Source: Mobiluncus porci (GTDB lineage Bacteria > Actinomycetota > Actinomycetes > Actinomycetales > Actinomycetaceae). Taken from it: a DNA stretch of 64,000 nucleotides. A program made the position numbers and the translations under genes. The notes below the pieces were generated by a model, which was not told where the DNA came from, did not search any database, and saw nothing but the letters and a program-made list of their open reading frames with translations. Positions 43,122-50,186 of the stretch are shown piece after piece. Every line of letters begins with the position of its first letter. The first letter of the stretch is position 1. Location of the stretch: contig NZ_VUMY01000005.1 of the NCBI RefSeq assembly GCF_009695935.1, positions 1 to 64,000 of the forward strand. Direction: 5' to 3'.

Positions 43122-43497
43122 GGGAAGATTCCTCTCTTAGTACGTCAATCATGGTGTTCAGTTCCGCGCGGTCCACCTCGGCGAGAGCAGCATATTTCAG
43201 CGCTTCACTAAGGGATTCTTCGAGTTTGCGGAGATATTCCTCGCGTAAAAGCTCGCTATTCTGAGCCGCGACGAAACTGCCTTTGCCCACAACAGAATCG
43301 ATAAAGCCTTCTTTTTCAAGTTCGTCGTAGGCGCGTTTAGTAGTGATGACACTGACGCGAAGCGCCTTGGCGAGCATACGAATGGATGGGAGCTGCTCCC
43401 CCGCCCGAAGTTCGCCCGTAACCATGGCCCGTTTCAGCTGGTTTTTAATCTGCAGGTAAATCGGGTCATCGCTGGAGTTTCGTATCTGGATGTCCAT
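43105..43497 (-). CDS. GntR-family regulator, YtrA subfamily
   Basis: A 130-residue protein with an N-terminal winged helix (DDPIYLQIKNQLKRAMVTGE, LRAGEQLPSIRMLAKALRVS, TTKRAYDELEKEGFIDSVVG) and a short helical C-terminus for dimerisation. It has no large effector domain, which marks the YtrA group. It is first in the ABC operon and almost certainly represses it through the palindrome at 43531-43558. Confidence 0.9.
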   Translation of the reverse strand: MDIQIRNSSDDPIYLQIKNQLKRAMVTGELRAGEQLPSIRMLAKALRVSVITTKRAYDELEKEGFIDSVVGKGSFVAAQNSELLREEYLRKLEESLSEALKYAALAEVDRAELNTMIDVLREESSHGSAN

Positions 43498-43530
43498 GCG
43501 TCACCTTCTTCTGTTTCTTTATTGCGCGCA

Positions 43531-43589
43531 ATATGCATACCGTTTTTGGTGTGCATATCCATTATGCACACCTGGCACGCCTCTGTCAA
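43531..43589 (-). promoter_or_regulatory. Promoter and operator of the GntR-ABC operon
   Basis: On the minus strand TTGACA (43589-43584) and CATAAT (43566-43561) are separated by 17 bp, an excellent promoter. Just downstream is the inverted repeat ATATGCATACC-N6-GGTGTGCATAT (43531-43558). A further half-site, TATGCACACC, overlaps the -10 region. This is the expected layout for a YtrA-type repressor. Confidence 0.8.
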
Positions 43590-43661
43590 CAGACCAACAC
43601 CACTTTGTGCGATCAACTGAAAACTATTGCTGGGATTGCAACGATAGGCGATAATTAAACT

Positions 43662-43895
43662 ATGGTTTTCACAATCGACTTGCCCCCGGATGTCGCCGCG
43701 AAGGTCAGCCAGCTCGCCAAGGAGAGCGGCACCGACGACGCGACCCTTGTTGCCAGCTTCGCCGAAGAGGCTGTGAATAAACCTCAAGAAACATCAAAAA
43801 TTATCTTCGATTCCGTCTCCGGCTGGCCGGTTCTAACTGGAGGCAAGCGCATGACCCAAGAAGAGATTTTCGACTTTCTTCACGAGGAAGACTGA
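43662..43895 (+). CDS. VapB-like antitoxin
   Basis: A 77-residue protein (MVFTIDLPPDVAAKVSQLAK, ATLVASFAEEAVNKPQETSK, GGKRMTQEEIFDFLHEED) resembling antitoxins paired with PIN toxins: an N-terminal dimerising part and an acidic C-terminal toxin-binding tail. Its TGA stop overlaps the ATG of the following PIN gene, so the pair is coupled. Confidence 0.75.
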   Translation: MVFTIDLPPDVAAKVSQLAKESGTDDATLVASFAEEAVNKPQETSKIIFDSVSGWPVLTGGKRMTQEEIFDFLHEED

Positions 43896-44284
43896 TGAAA
43901 TACCTTCTTGACGCGAACGTCCTTATTGCAGTTTCGAGCGACACGCACCCTGACCACGAGAAAGCCTTGACTTGGATTCGCAAAGGCGGGGATTTCCTGA
44001 TTTGCCCCATTGCGCAAGGCGCTCTCGTGCGCTATTTTCTTCAGGTTGGTCATCCCATCGAGACCGCACGAAATTACCTCCTGCAGCTCAGTTCTTTCGA
44101 AGGTTGCACAACGATCACGGATGACCTCACTTACGATAACGCGAATCTCGAGGGCATTACCGGACACAAGCAGGTCACGGACGTTTACCTTGCTGAACTG
44201 GCAAAACATCAAGAGGCCTTACTCGCCACCCTGGACCAAAAGATTGCCCTTTTGCGCCCCGATTTAGTTTTTCTCGTAAGTTGA
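43895..44284 (+). CDS. vapC: VapC-type PIN-domain toxin
   Basis: A 129-residue PIN ribonuclease-like protein. MKYLLDANVLIAVSSDTHPD supplies the first conserved Asp; SFEGCTTITDDLTYDN and HKQVTDVYLAELAKHQEA supply the later Asp/Glu positions (TDVYLA is typical). Such toxins cleave tRNA or rRNA and are neutralised by the upstream antitoxin. The sequence is complete, so it appears functional. Its 3' end overlaps a broken antitoxin gene on the other strand. Confidence 0.88.
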   Translation: MKYLLDANVLIAVSSDTHPDHEKALTWIRKGGDFLICPIAQGALVRYFLQVGHPIETARNYLLQLSSFEGCTTITDDLTYDNANLEGITGHKQVTDVYLAELAKHQEALLATLDQKIALLRPDLVFLVS

Positions 44285-44491
44285 CCAAATTTGCTGCGAT
44301 TGTTCTTGCTGCGTTCTTGAATCAATTCCATAGGCAAACTTATGCAACTCTTCGGCCAAATATGCGTTGACTGATTGCCCAGTTTGACTCGCCACAGCCC
44401 TGGCTCATTTTAGAATCTCGGTGTCAACACGAATAGTGAGCCGAACCTTATTGCTTTTTGGTTTCCCCTGCTTTTCGTTTTCGCAACTCAT
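44264..44491 (-). pseudogene. RHH-type antitoxin/DNA-binding protein with premature stop
   Basis: From ATG 44491 the minus strand reads MSCENEKQGKPKSNKVRLTI and RVDTEILK, then TGA at 44407-44405. The same frame continues ARAVASQTGQSVNAYLAEEL and HKFAYGIDSRTQQEQSQQIW to a stop at 44264. The strand-helix-helix pattern is intact across the stop, which replaces a probable Trp or Arg codon. It was likely a small RHH antitoxin, now broken. No toxin partner is evident. Confidence 0.6.
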
Positions 44492-44513
44492 GTTCCTATT
44501 ATTATCCACACTA

Positions 44514-45755
44514 CTATTCCAAACTCCCCATTAGTGCATTCTCTGCTTGGGAAGAAAGACGGACGAAAAGAGGGCGTTGGCGGGTGATTTCCGCAAACCC
44601 TTTTTCAACCAAGCAATCCAGCGCCCCGCGGATGGTTCGCCAGTTTCTTGGAGCGCCTTCAATGTCGGCAACAGCGCGAAGTTCCACGCCTTGACTCAAA
44701 CCAGCAAGGTTACCCCATGCCAGAAGCTCAAGAATTGTCTTCTCGTTGTCGCCAAGGTCATATCGAACAATCACGCCGACCCCTGAGTCCCGCAGATGCG
44801 CGTGGAGATTCTTAAAATCACCGGCTTTCTCGCGTATTTCACCCAAAAAATCTTCCATTGAATTCCCAAGCTCATCAAGCAGGAAAATCAGGAATCCAGT
44901 AGCCTCACCAAGGTTGAAGGGACGCTCAAGTTCACGGAACTCACGCAGGTAATCGCGCCGCTTTTCCTCAAGTCGTCCGGCGAAAGCCAGGGCGGAGAAC
45001 CGGCTCAAGATGGTCGAGAGTTCGACCGCCATCAAAAGCCGCCCGGTTCTCCCGTTTCCGTCGTAAAACGGGTGCACGAGCTCGAACATGATATGCCCCA
45101 GCAGCGCCGCCACGAGTCGCGTCGAGGATGGCCTCTCCCACTCCCCCAGCATGGTTTCCAGACCGTCAACAATCTTCTTCTCCGGGTGCATTCCACGGTA
45201 GAGAATCCTTTGGCCAGTTCCGTAAACGTTTATCGGTTCAGCGCGAAACAGCCTCCCGTCGGGCTGTTCCTCCGCCGCAATATTCGGCGCCACCGCCTCG
45301 TCAAAAATCGTGCGAATGCCTTCGAGGCTCATCTTCGGAAGCTGCCCCTTTACAAACACCCGCTCATAGAACCCGGCGAGCCCAACATATTTGACAGTTT
45401 TCTTGGCCCGCGCCGAGTTGGCAATAAACCCGTCCTCCATCTCACGGCGTGAGGAATGAACCCCTTCGATAGTATTGCTGGACACCGCGTTGCCCATCGA
45501 CAGGGCACGTAGACAAAGCGTTGCCCCTATTGGAGGCATATCAGCCTCAATCCCGCGCACTTCCCGGTCCAGGGCATACACGCGCTCCGCCGCCGCCGCC
45601 AGTTCTGGGGTGATTACATAAAACAGCTTGTTTTCCCCGACTGGAAAATCCAGGAAAACCACTCCGGGAGAGTGCAAACGCCGCTCACGTTCCCACTTCA
45701 GCTCATCCGCGTCGAGTTTGTGACTGAGCCTGTAAAGCGACTGATAATCCGCCAT
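44514..45755 (-). CDS. Fic family protein with C-terminal winged helix
   Basis: A 413-residue protein. The inhibitory motif (S/T)xxxE(G/N) is SSNTIEGVHSS (about residue 95), upstream of the Fic core HPFYDGNGRTGRLLM (about residue 215), so it is a class II Fic protein with an intramolecular lid. Fic enzymes usually AMPylate target proteins. The C-terminus (about 330-413) looks like a winged-helix DNA-binding region (ILELLAWGNLAGLSQGVEL, RTIRGALDCLVEKGFAEI). ATG 45755 is chosen over GTG 45761. Upstream palindromes suggest autoregulation. Confidence 0.9.
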   Translation of the reverse strand: MADYQSLYRLSHKLDADELKWERERRLHSPGVVFLDFPVGENKLFYVITPELAAAAERVYALDREVRGIEADMPPIGATLCLRALSMGNAVSSNTIEGVHSSRREMEDGFIANSARAKKTVKYVGLAGFYERVFVKGQLPKMSLEGIRTIFDEAVAPNIAAEEQPDGRLFRAEPINVYGTGQRILYRGMHPEKKIVDGLETMLGEWERPSSTRLVAALLGHIMFELVHPFYDGNGRTGRLLMAVELSTILSRFSALAFAGRLEEKRRDYLREFRELERPFNLGEATGFLIFLLDELGNSMEDFLGEIREKAGDFKNLHAHLRDSGVGVIVRYDLGDNEKTILELLAWGNLAGLSQGVELRAVADIEGAPRNWRTIRGALDCLVEKGFAEITRQRPLFVRLSSQAENALMGSLE

Positions 45756-45822
45756 CTTCACCCCTATACGTTTCGAAAATACAAAATAGACAAGCCTCTT
45801 AACGTATCTAAATTGTAGTTTA

Positions 45823-45843
45823 GCCTATTTTTACAAAATAGGC
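45823..45843. promoter_or_regulatory. Palindrome upstream of fic gene
   Basis: GCCTATTTT and AAAATAGGC form perfect 9-bp arms around TAC, 68 bp upstream of the fic start. A half copy (ACAAAATAGAC) lies at about 45781, closer to the gene. This probably is the operator bound by the Fic protein's winged helix or another local regulator. Confidence 0.6.
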
Positions 45844-45888
45844 AGCCAGTAACTGGTGACTATTTTGCGCGGCGACGCTTCGGTTGGC

Positions 45889-46098
45889 TCAATCGGGGTC
45901 AGGGACGTATTCGAGAATGTCGCCGGGCCCGCAGTCCAGCACGCGACAGATCGCCTCCAGGGTGGAAAAGCGGATCGCTTTGGCCCGCCCGTTTTTGAGC
46001 ACCGATACGTTTACCGGGGTGATCCCCACGGCGGCGGCGAAATCTTGGACCGAGAGTTGTCGTTTGGCGAGCATCACGTCTAGATTCACGTTGATCAT
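45889..46098 (-). CDS. XRE-family small HTH regulator (YozG-like)
   Basis: The 69-residue protein is a single Cro/CI-type HTH (NLDVMLAKRQLSVQDFAAAV, GITPVNVSVLKNGRAKAIRF, STLEAICRVLDCGPGDILEY). It is coupled to the upstream DUF2975 gene by a start-stop overlap at 46098. This gene pair is widespread in Gram-positive bacteria, and the regulator probably controls the pair. Confidence 0.9.
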   Translation of the reverse strand: MINVNLDVMLAKRQLSVQDFAAAVGITPVNVSVLKNGRAKAIRFSTLEAICRVLDCGPGDILEYVPDPD

Positions 46099-46577
46099 CA
46101 GATAACCCCCTCGAGCTCCCCGCGATCCGCCAGCGCCGCGTCGAAGAGGCTCTTCGCCAGCCCCACCAGAGAGAACAGCCCGACTGCGAGGAGGCCTCCG
46201 CCGAGGAAGGCAAGCGCCATGACTGGTGAGCTCGCGGGGGTAGACGCGGCATGGAAACCGACTGCACAGACAATTCCGGGACCAATCAGCACCATCGCCT
46301 GAGCGAGGCTAATCCACTTGCGGGTTGCTGACTTGAAAAACGTCCCGCGGGCAACTTTCAAGACAAATACGAACAACACCACCAGCAAAACCTGGGCGCA
46401 AAGCACCGCGGCGACTGCGGCAATGGAATAGGGAAGCACCAAGTCGGCAACTTCCGGATTCTCGCGGCCCACGTACCGCGCCTCTTCCACCAGCACCCAC
46501 TGCATGAGCACACTGATGGGAAGCGCTAAAACGAGCATCACTTCGGACAAAACTGCATATACTTTCAAAAATTTCAT
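46098..46577 (-). CDS. DUF2975 membrane protein
   Basis: A 159-residue protein with four TM helices (VLALPISVLMQWVL, AVAAVLCAQVLLVVLFVFVL, AQAMVLIGPGIVCAVGF, ALAFLGGGLLAVGLFSLVGL). The family is consistently encoded with a small XRE regulator, as here. Function is unknown. Predicted transcription start coincides with its ATG, so the mRNA is probably leaderless. Confidence 0.85.
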   Translation of the reverse strand: MKFLKVYAVLSEVMLVLALPISVLMQWVLVEEARYVGRENPEVADLVLPYSIAAVAAVLCAQVLLVVLFVFVLKVARGTFFKSATRKWISLAQAMVLIGPGIVCAVGFHAASTPASSPVMALAFLGGGLLAVGLFSLVGLAKSLFDAALADRGELEGVI

Positions 46578-46578
46578 A

Positions 46579-46612
46579 TATCGATTATCGATAAATACCT
46601 ATCGTTTGTCAA
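46579..46612 (-). promoter_or_regulatory. Leaderless promoter with operators for DUF2975-XRE pair
   Basis: Minus-strand -35 TTGACA (46612-46607) and -10 GATAAT (46589-46584) are 17 bp apart. The -10 lies inside the palindrome TATCGATTATCGATA (46579-46593). A second inverted repeat, ACCTAT-N9-ATAGGT, spans the spacer and -35. The start codon at 46577 is seven bases past the -10, where transcription should begin. Confidence 0.75.
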
Positions 46613-46684
46613 TAGGTGTAGTGCTGAAGAATTGCAGTTATAAAAACCCCTGACGCAACTGGCAAAACGGTCGCGACGGCGCCT

Positions 46685-47674
46685 TTACCCCATGCTTCGG
46701 TCGGGGATTTCGATTACTCCTTGGAAGGACTCAGTGGCGGGGCCGGTCATATAGACGTGGTTGTCCGCCCGCCACTCGACGCGAAGGTCGCCCCCGCGCA
46801 GGTGCAGGGTGGTGTCGAGCCCCCCGCGGCCGGTGAGCGCCGCCGCTACTGCTGCCGCGCAGGCCCCGGTCCCACAGGCGAGCGTCTCCCCTACACCGCG
46901 CTCGAAGACACGCATCTCGAGCTCTTTGCCGGACTCGGACGGCACGATGAACTCGATGTTGGCTTTTTCGGGGAAGGCCGGGTTGGACTCGAGGAACTTC
47001 CCGATGCGGTCAATCTCCATGTTGGCAAGATTGCGTTCGCTGGCCGGGGCGCCTCCGAATAGTTCCGCGGGCACGTCGCGCCAGTCATCTAGGAACCAGA
47101 TCGCGTGTGGGTTGCCCATAGAAACACAAGTCACCAAGATGTCTCCCCAAGGCGTGGCGATGTTCAGGTTCGACAGGAAGCCAGCGCCAGCCGCCGGAGT
47201 CGAATCGGGCGCGATCGTGTTGGCTTTGCCGGTCACAGGCACACGCTCCGGGTCGAGAATCGGCTCCCCCATGTCGACAGTCGCCACGAAGTCTTTGCCC
47301 GGCGCGGCCGGGGTGAACTTGATTGCTTTCGGGCCAGAACGCGTGTCGAGAATCAGCTCCCCCGCACCCGGGTCAACAATCCCGCGCTCCACCAGCCACT
47401 TGGCGGCGACCCGCGTACCGTTGCCGCACATCTGGGCAAGACTCCCGTCGGCGTTGATGTAGTTCATGAAGCCATCCGCGCCAGGTGTTTGCCCAGGCTC
47501 AACAATAATCACCCCATCGGCGCCAACCCCGAAGTGACGGTCACAGACTGCAATCACTTGTTTGGCGCTCAGGCTCAGCGCGGCGCTACCGTCGCTGACA
47601 CCACCTTGCCCGAATCCATCAATCACCACGAAATCATTACCAGTTCCGTGCATTTTCCGAAACTCAACGCGCAT
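46685..47674 (-). CDS. dapF: Diaminopimelate epimerase
   Basis: This cofactor-free racemase converts LL- to meso-diaminopimelate for peptidoglycan and lysine. The 329-residue protein begins MRVEFRKMHGTGNDFVVIDG. The two active-site Cys regions are GSLAQMCGNGTRVAAKWLVE and GVGETLACGTGACAAAVAAA. It is somewhat longer than the usual 270-290, as in many actinobacteria. ATG 47674 with GGGAG upstream is preferred to the ATG five codons earlier. Confidence 0.95.
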   Translation of the reverse strand: MRVEFRKMHGTGNDFVVIDGFGQGGVSDGSAALSLSAKQVIAVCDRHFGVGADGVIIVEPGQTPGADGFMNYINADGSLAQMCGNGTRVAAKWLVERGIVDPGAGELILDTRSGPKAIKFTPAAPGKDFVATVDMGEPILDPERVPVTGKANTIAPDSTPAAGAGFLSNLNIATPWGDILVTCVSMGNPHAIWFLDDWRDVPAELFGGAPASERNLANMEIDRIGKFLESNPAFPEKANIEFIVPSESGKELEMRVFERGVGETLACGTGACAAAVAAALTGRGGLDTTLHLRGGDLRVEWRADNHVYMTGPATESFQGVIEIPDRSMG

Positions 47675-47701
47675 TGCCGCTCCCTTCATCCAGAAGCAAG
47701 T

Positions 47702-47954
47702 CTAGTCGACACTTCTGTTATTTTGCATCTCCTCACTAAGAGAATATCTCAGAAATTTACAGGTAATACTGCAGGTCAGTACAGAAAGCATAGAGACAAG
47801 AAGCACGAAGAAAGCAGGACCCGAAACTGTAACATTTACCGCAATTTCAATTGCGGTAAAAATTAGTAACACACCAAAAATTGTCGCGAATCCAATCTCG
47901 CAAGCCTTAAGAATGCGTATAGTGCGGTGAAGCGTCCTGGGTTTTGTTCAACAT
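47702..47954 (-). pseudogene. Small two-TM membrane protein gene with a frameshift
   Basis: ATG 47954 follows a strong GAAGGAGACAATC site and reads MLNKTQDASPHYTHS before a stop. A one-base shift near there opens RILKACEIGFATIFGVLLIF, TAIEIAVNVTVSGPAFFVLL and VSMLSVLTCSITCKFLRYSL to a stop at 47702. The two TM helices and the good ribosome site show this was a gene of about 83 codons. Either it is dead or the base call is wrong. Family unknown. Confidence 0.55.
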
Positions 47955-48038
47955 GATTGTCTCCTTCACGAAGTAAATGTCCCCTGCCAAGTCGGGGCTG
48001 ACAACCACACTAACGAATCAGCTTTCTTGAAAACACCC

Positions 48039-48071
48039 ACATTTATAGGTGCTTGCTTACCTACATTTGTA
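48039..48071. promoter_or_regulatory. BlaI/CopY-like tandem operator
   Basis: CTACATTTGTAGG (48061-48073) contains TACA-TT-TGTA, the half-site pattern used by BlaI/MecI/CopY regulators. A degenerate second copy, CCACATTTATAGG, lies about 23 bp upstream. The sites stand between the frameshifted membrane gene and the small secreted protein, so either could be the target. No BlaI/CopY gene is in the window. Confidence 0.4.
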
Positions 48072-48185
48072 GGTGTTTTGTCCAGGCTTACTCCGCTACA
48101 TTTTCACTAGGTTGCAGTCTTGCAGCCAAGGGGACCTATTTTCAGTAAAGTATCATCAGAATAGAATGAGACGGAGGAACTTTCT

Positions 48186-48566
48186 ATGCCTACCGCACGT
48201 AAGAAAAACATACTAATTGGAATTTTTACCACGTTACTAGTTTGCGCCATTGCCATTGCAGCCCTGGTAGTGGTGAAAACTAGCGGAGACAACCCCGACT
48301 CTTCCGAGGCGCGCAGCTATGCGCAATCCGTGATTTCTGCCATAAATAAAAGAGAATACGCAAATCTGGAAGAATTCTTAGGAAGTAGCGTGGCTCGTGA
48401 CACTCTCCTTGGGGATCTGGAAGAAAAAACTGTAAGTCTTGGCCAATTACACATCTACAACAAGAATTCTTTTATGTTTTCAGTTGTCAGTGAGGGAAAG
48501 CCCCCGGGACCTTATATTTACGCGACGAGAGATAACAACGGGAAATGGCAAGGCAACGTCCCATAG
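48186..48566 (+). CDS. Small membrane-anchored extracytoplasmic protein, function unknown
   Basis: The ATG follows ACGGAGGAAC. The 126-residue product has a positively charged start and one TM helix or uncleaved signal (IGIFTTLLVCAIAIAALVVV, residues 11-30), then an exported domain of about 95 residues with a DUF4878-like feel (SSEARSYAQSVISAINKREY, ANLEEFLGSSVARDTLLGDL). I recognise no firm family. Confidence 0.65.
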   Translation: MPTARKKNILIGIFTTLLVCAIAIAALVVVKTSGDNPDSSEARSYAQSVISAINKREYANLEEFLGSSVARDTLLGDLEEKTVSLGQLHIYNKNSFMFSVVSEGKPPGPYIYATRDNNGKWQGNVP

Positions 48567-48587
48567 CCCTTGTTGAAATCGACTCAC

Positions 48588-48625
48588 TGGTGAAAATTAG
48601 AAGTCGCGCTTCTAATTTTACCAGC
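48588..48625 (+). terminator. Terminator-like hairpin after small membrane gene
   Basis: TGGTGAAAATTAGAAG and CTTCTAATTTTACCA form a long stem around TCGCG, about 25 bp past the stop. The stem is A/T-rich and long; U-tract is weak. Confidence 0.5.
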
Positions 48626-48650
48626 TTTGGGTCGCATTAAAAAGTTTTGA

Positions 48651-48668
48651 GCCCCGGTTTCCCGGGGC
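48651..48668 (-). terminator. Intrinsic terminator of icd
   Basis: The stem GCCCCGG / CCGGGGC lies 27 bp past the icd stop on the minus strand and is followed on that strand by TCAAAACTTTTT. Confidence 0.8.
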
Positions 48669-48694
48669 CCAAAACACTCGCTCTAAGCGATGGA

Positions 48695-49912
48695 TTACTT
48701 CAACCGCGCCTGGAGGTTCTTGTCCAGCGCGTCCATGAATTCATCCGAAGTCATCCACGGGGTGTCCTTGCCGACCAGGAGCGCAAGGTCCTTGGTCATT
48801 TGGCCGCCTTCGACAGTCTTGACAATGACATCCTCGAGGGTGTGGGCGAACTCGGTGACCTCCGGGGTCTCGTCCAACTTGCCGCGGTGTGCCAGCCCGC
48901 GGGTCCACGCGTAAATCGAAGCAATCGGGTTGGTGGAGGTCTTTTCCCCACGCTGCCAAGCGCGGTAGTGACGGGTCACAGTGCCGTGCGCGGCCTCGGC
49001 CTCAACCGTGCGCCCGTCCGGGGTCATCAACACTGAGGTCATCAAGCCGAGAGAGCCGAAGCCCTGGGCGACCGTGTCGGATTGGACGTCGCCGTCGTAG
49101 TTCTTGCAAGCCCAGAGATAGCCACCTTCCCACTTCAGCGAAGTCGCCACCATGTCGTCAATCAGGCGGTGTTCATAGGTCAAGCCCTCCGCCTCGAACT
49201 TCGCTTTGTAGTCCTTCTCGTAAACATCAGCGAAGATATCCTTGAACTGGCCATCATAGGCCTTCAAGATCGTGTTCTTCGTGGAGAGGTACACCGGATA
49301 ATGCCGATCCAGGGCGTACATGAAGCAGGCGTTGGCGAAATCGCGAATCGACTCGTTGAAGTTGTACATGCCCATCGTAACGCCACCGGCTTCCGGCATG
49401 TGGATGACTTCGTGTTCAATCGGCTCGCCGCCGTCGTCCGGAGTCCAGGAGATCATGACCTTGCCGGCGCCTGGCACCTTGAAGTCGGTCGCCTTGTATT
49501 GGTCACCAAAGGCGTGGCGCGCGACCACGATTGGCTTTGTCCAGCCCGGCACGAGGCGCGGGACGTTGCTCATGATAATCGGCTCGCGGAAAATCACGCC
49601 GCCCAGAATATTGCGGATGGTACCGTTCGGGGACTTCCACATTTTCTTGAGGCCAAACTCTTCCACGCGGGCTTCATCAGGGGTGATGGTCGCACATTTC
49701 ACGCCCACGCCGTATTCCTTGATGGCATTTGCTGAATCGACCGTCACCTGGTCATCAGTCTTGTCGCGGTTTTCAATCCCCAGGTCGTAGTATTTCAAAT
49801 CCACATCGAGATAGGGGAGAATGAGTTTCTCGCGGATTTGCTGCCAGATAATGCGGGTCATTTCGTCGCCGTCGAGCTCCACGACCGGATTTTTTACCTT
49901 GATTTTCGCCAT
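48695..49912 (-). CDS. icd: NADP-dependent isocitrate dehydrogenase (homodimeric, eukaryote-like type)
   Basis: This TCA-cycle enzyme decarboxylates isocitrate to 2-oxoglutarate. The 405-residue protein starts [20 protein letters not shown]. It has [80 protein letters not shown] and [20 protein letters not shown], typical of the NADP enzymes shared by eukaryotes and bifidobacteria. ATG 49912 follows AAGGAGCGAC. A 28-bp palindrome lies upstream at 49992-50019. Confidence 0.96.
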   Translation of the reverse strand: MAKIKVKNPVVELDGDEMTRIIWQQIREKLILPYLDVDLKYYDLGIENRDKTDDQVTVDSANAIKEYGVGVKCATITPDEARVEEFGLKKMWKSPNGTIRNILGGVIFREPIIMSNVPRLVPGWTKPIVVARHAFGDQYKATDFKVPGAGKVMISWTPDDGGEPIEHEVIHMPEAGGVTMGMYNFNESIRDFANACFMYALDRHYPVYLSTKNTILKAYDGQFKDIFADVYEKDYKAKFEAEGLTYEHRLIDDMVATSLKWEGGYLWACKNYDGDVQSDTVAQGFGSLGLMTSVLMTPDGRTVEAEAAHGTVTRHYRAWQRGEKTSTNPIASIYAWTRGLAHRGKLDETPEVTEFAHTLEDVIVKTVEGGQMTKDLALLVGKDTPWMTSDEFMDALDKNLQARLK

Positions 49913-49991
49913 TTGTCGCTCCTTGTATAGCTTGTAAGCATCACTGCGCACCCGGCGCAGCCGAGATTGTCGGAATTATTGCCGTCAAATG

Positions 49992-50019
49992 AAATTTTAC
50001 TCGATATCGAGATAAATTT
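49992..50019. promoter_or_regulatory. 28-bp palindrome upstream of icd (candidate TCA-cycle operator)
   Basis: AAATTTTACTCGAT and its complement-related half ATCGAGATAAATTT form a near-perfect palindrome centred at CTCGATATCGAG, 80-107 bp upstream of icd. Nineteen of twenty bases of its right part recur just upstream of sucC (62630-62650). Confidence 0.6.
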
Positions 50020-50078
50020 CCACGCGCTCGCCGCCTATTTTTTCTTGCCCCGTTTTTTCTTCCACGGACACCCACAAG

Positions 50079-50147
50079 CTGGTGAAAAGTTCTGGGTAAA
50101 AGCGGTGAAATGTTCCGGGTAAAACTGGTGAAATGTTCCGGGTAAAT
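50079..50147 (+). repeat. Three 23-bp tandem repeats with embedded promoter
   Basis: Three consecutive copies of a 23-bp unit with core GGTGAAATGTTCCGGGTA lie at 50079-50101 (two changes), 50102-50124 and 50125-50147. A consensus -10 TATAAT (50149-50154) follows directly; the expected -35 position falls in the third copy. The unit is therefore a candidate regulator-binding iteron for the ATPase gene at 50187. Confidence 0.8.
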
Positions 50148-50186
50148 GTATAATATCGTTGTAAATACTGGATTTCAGGAGGCAAA

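Noticed and set aside
47931-47941. Third possible copy of the GCGTCCTGGG inverted-repeat element
   Set aside because: Only ten bases match, there is no partner arm within 150 bp, and the sequence lies in the coding part of a small membrane gene.
50079-50147. CRISPR array
   Set aside because: The three 23-bp copies are directly adjacent with no spacers, and no cas genes are present.
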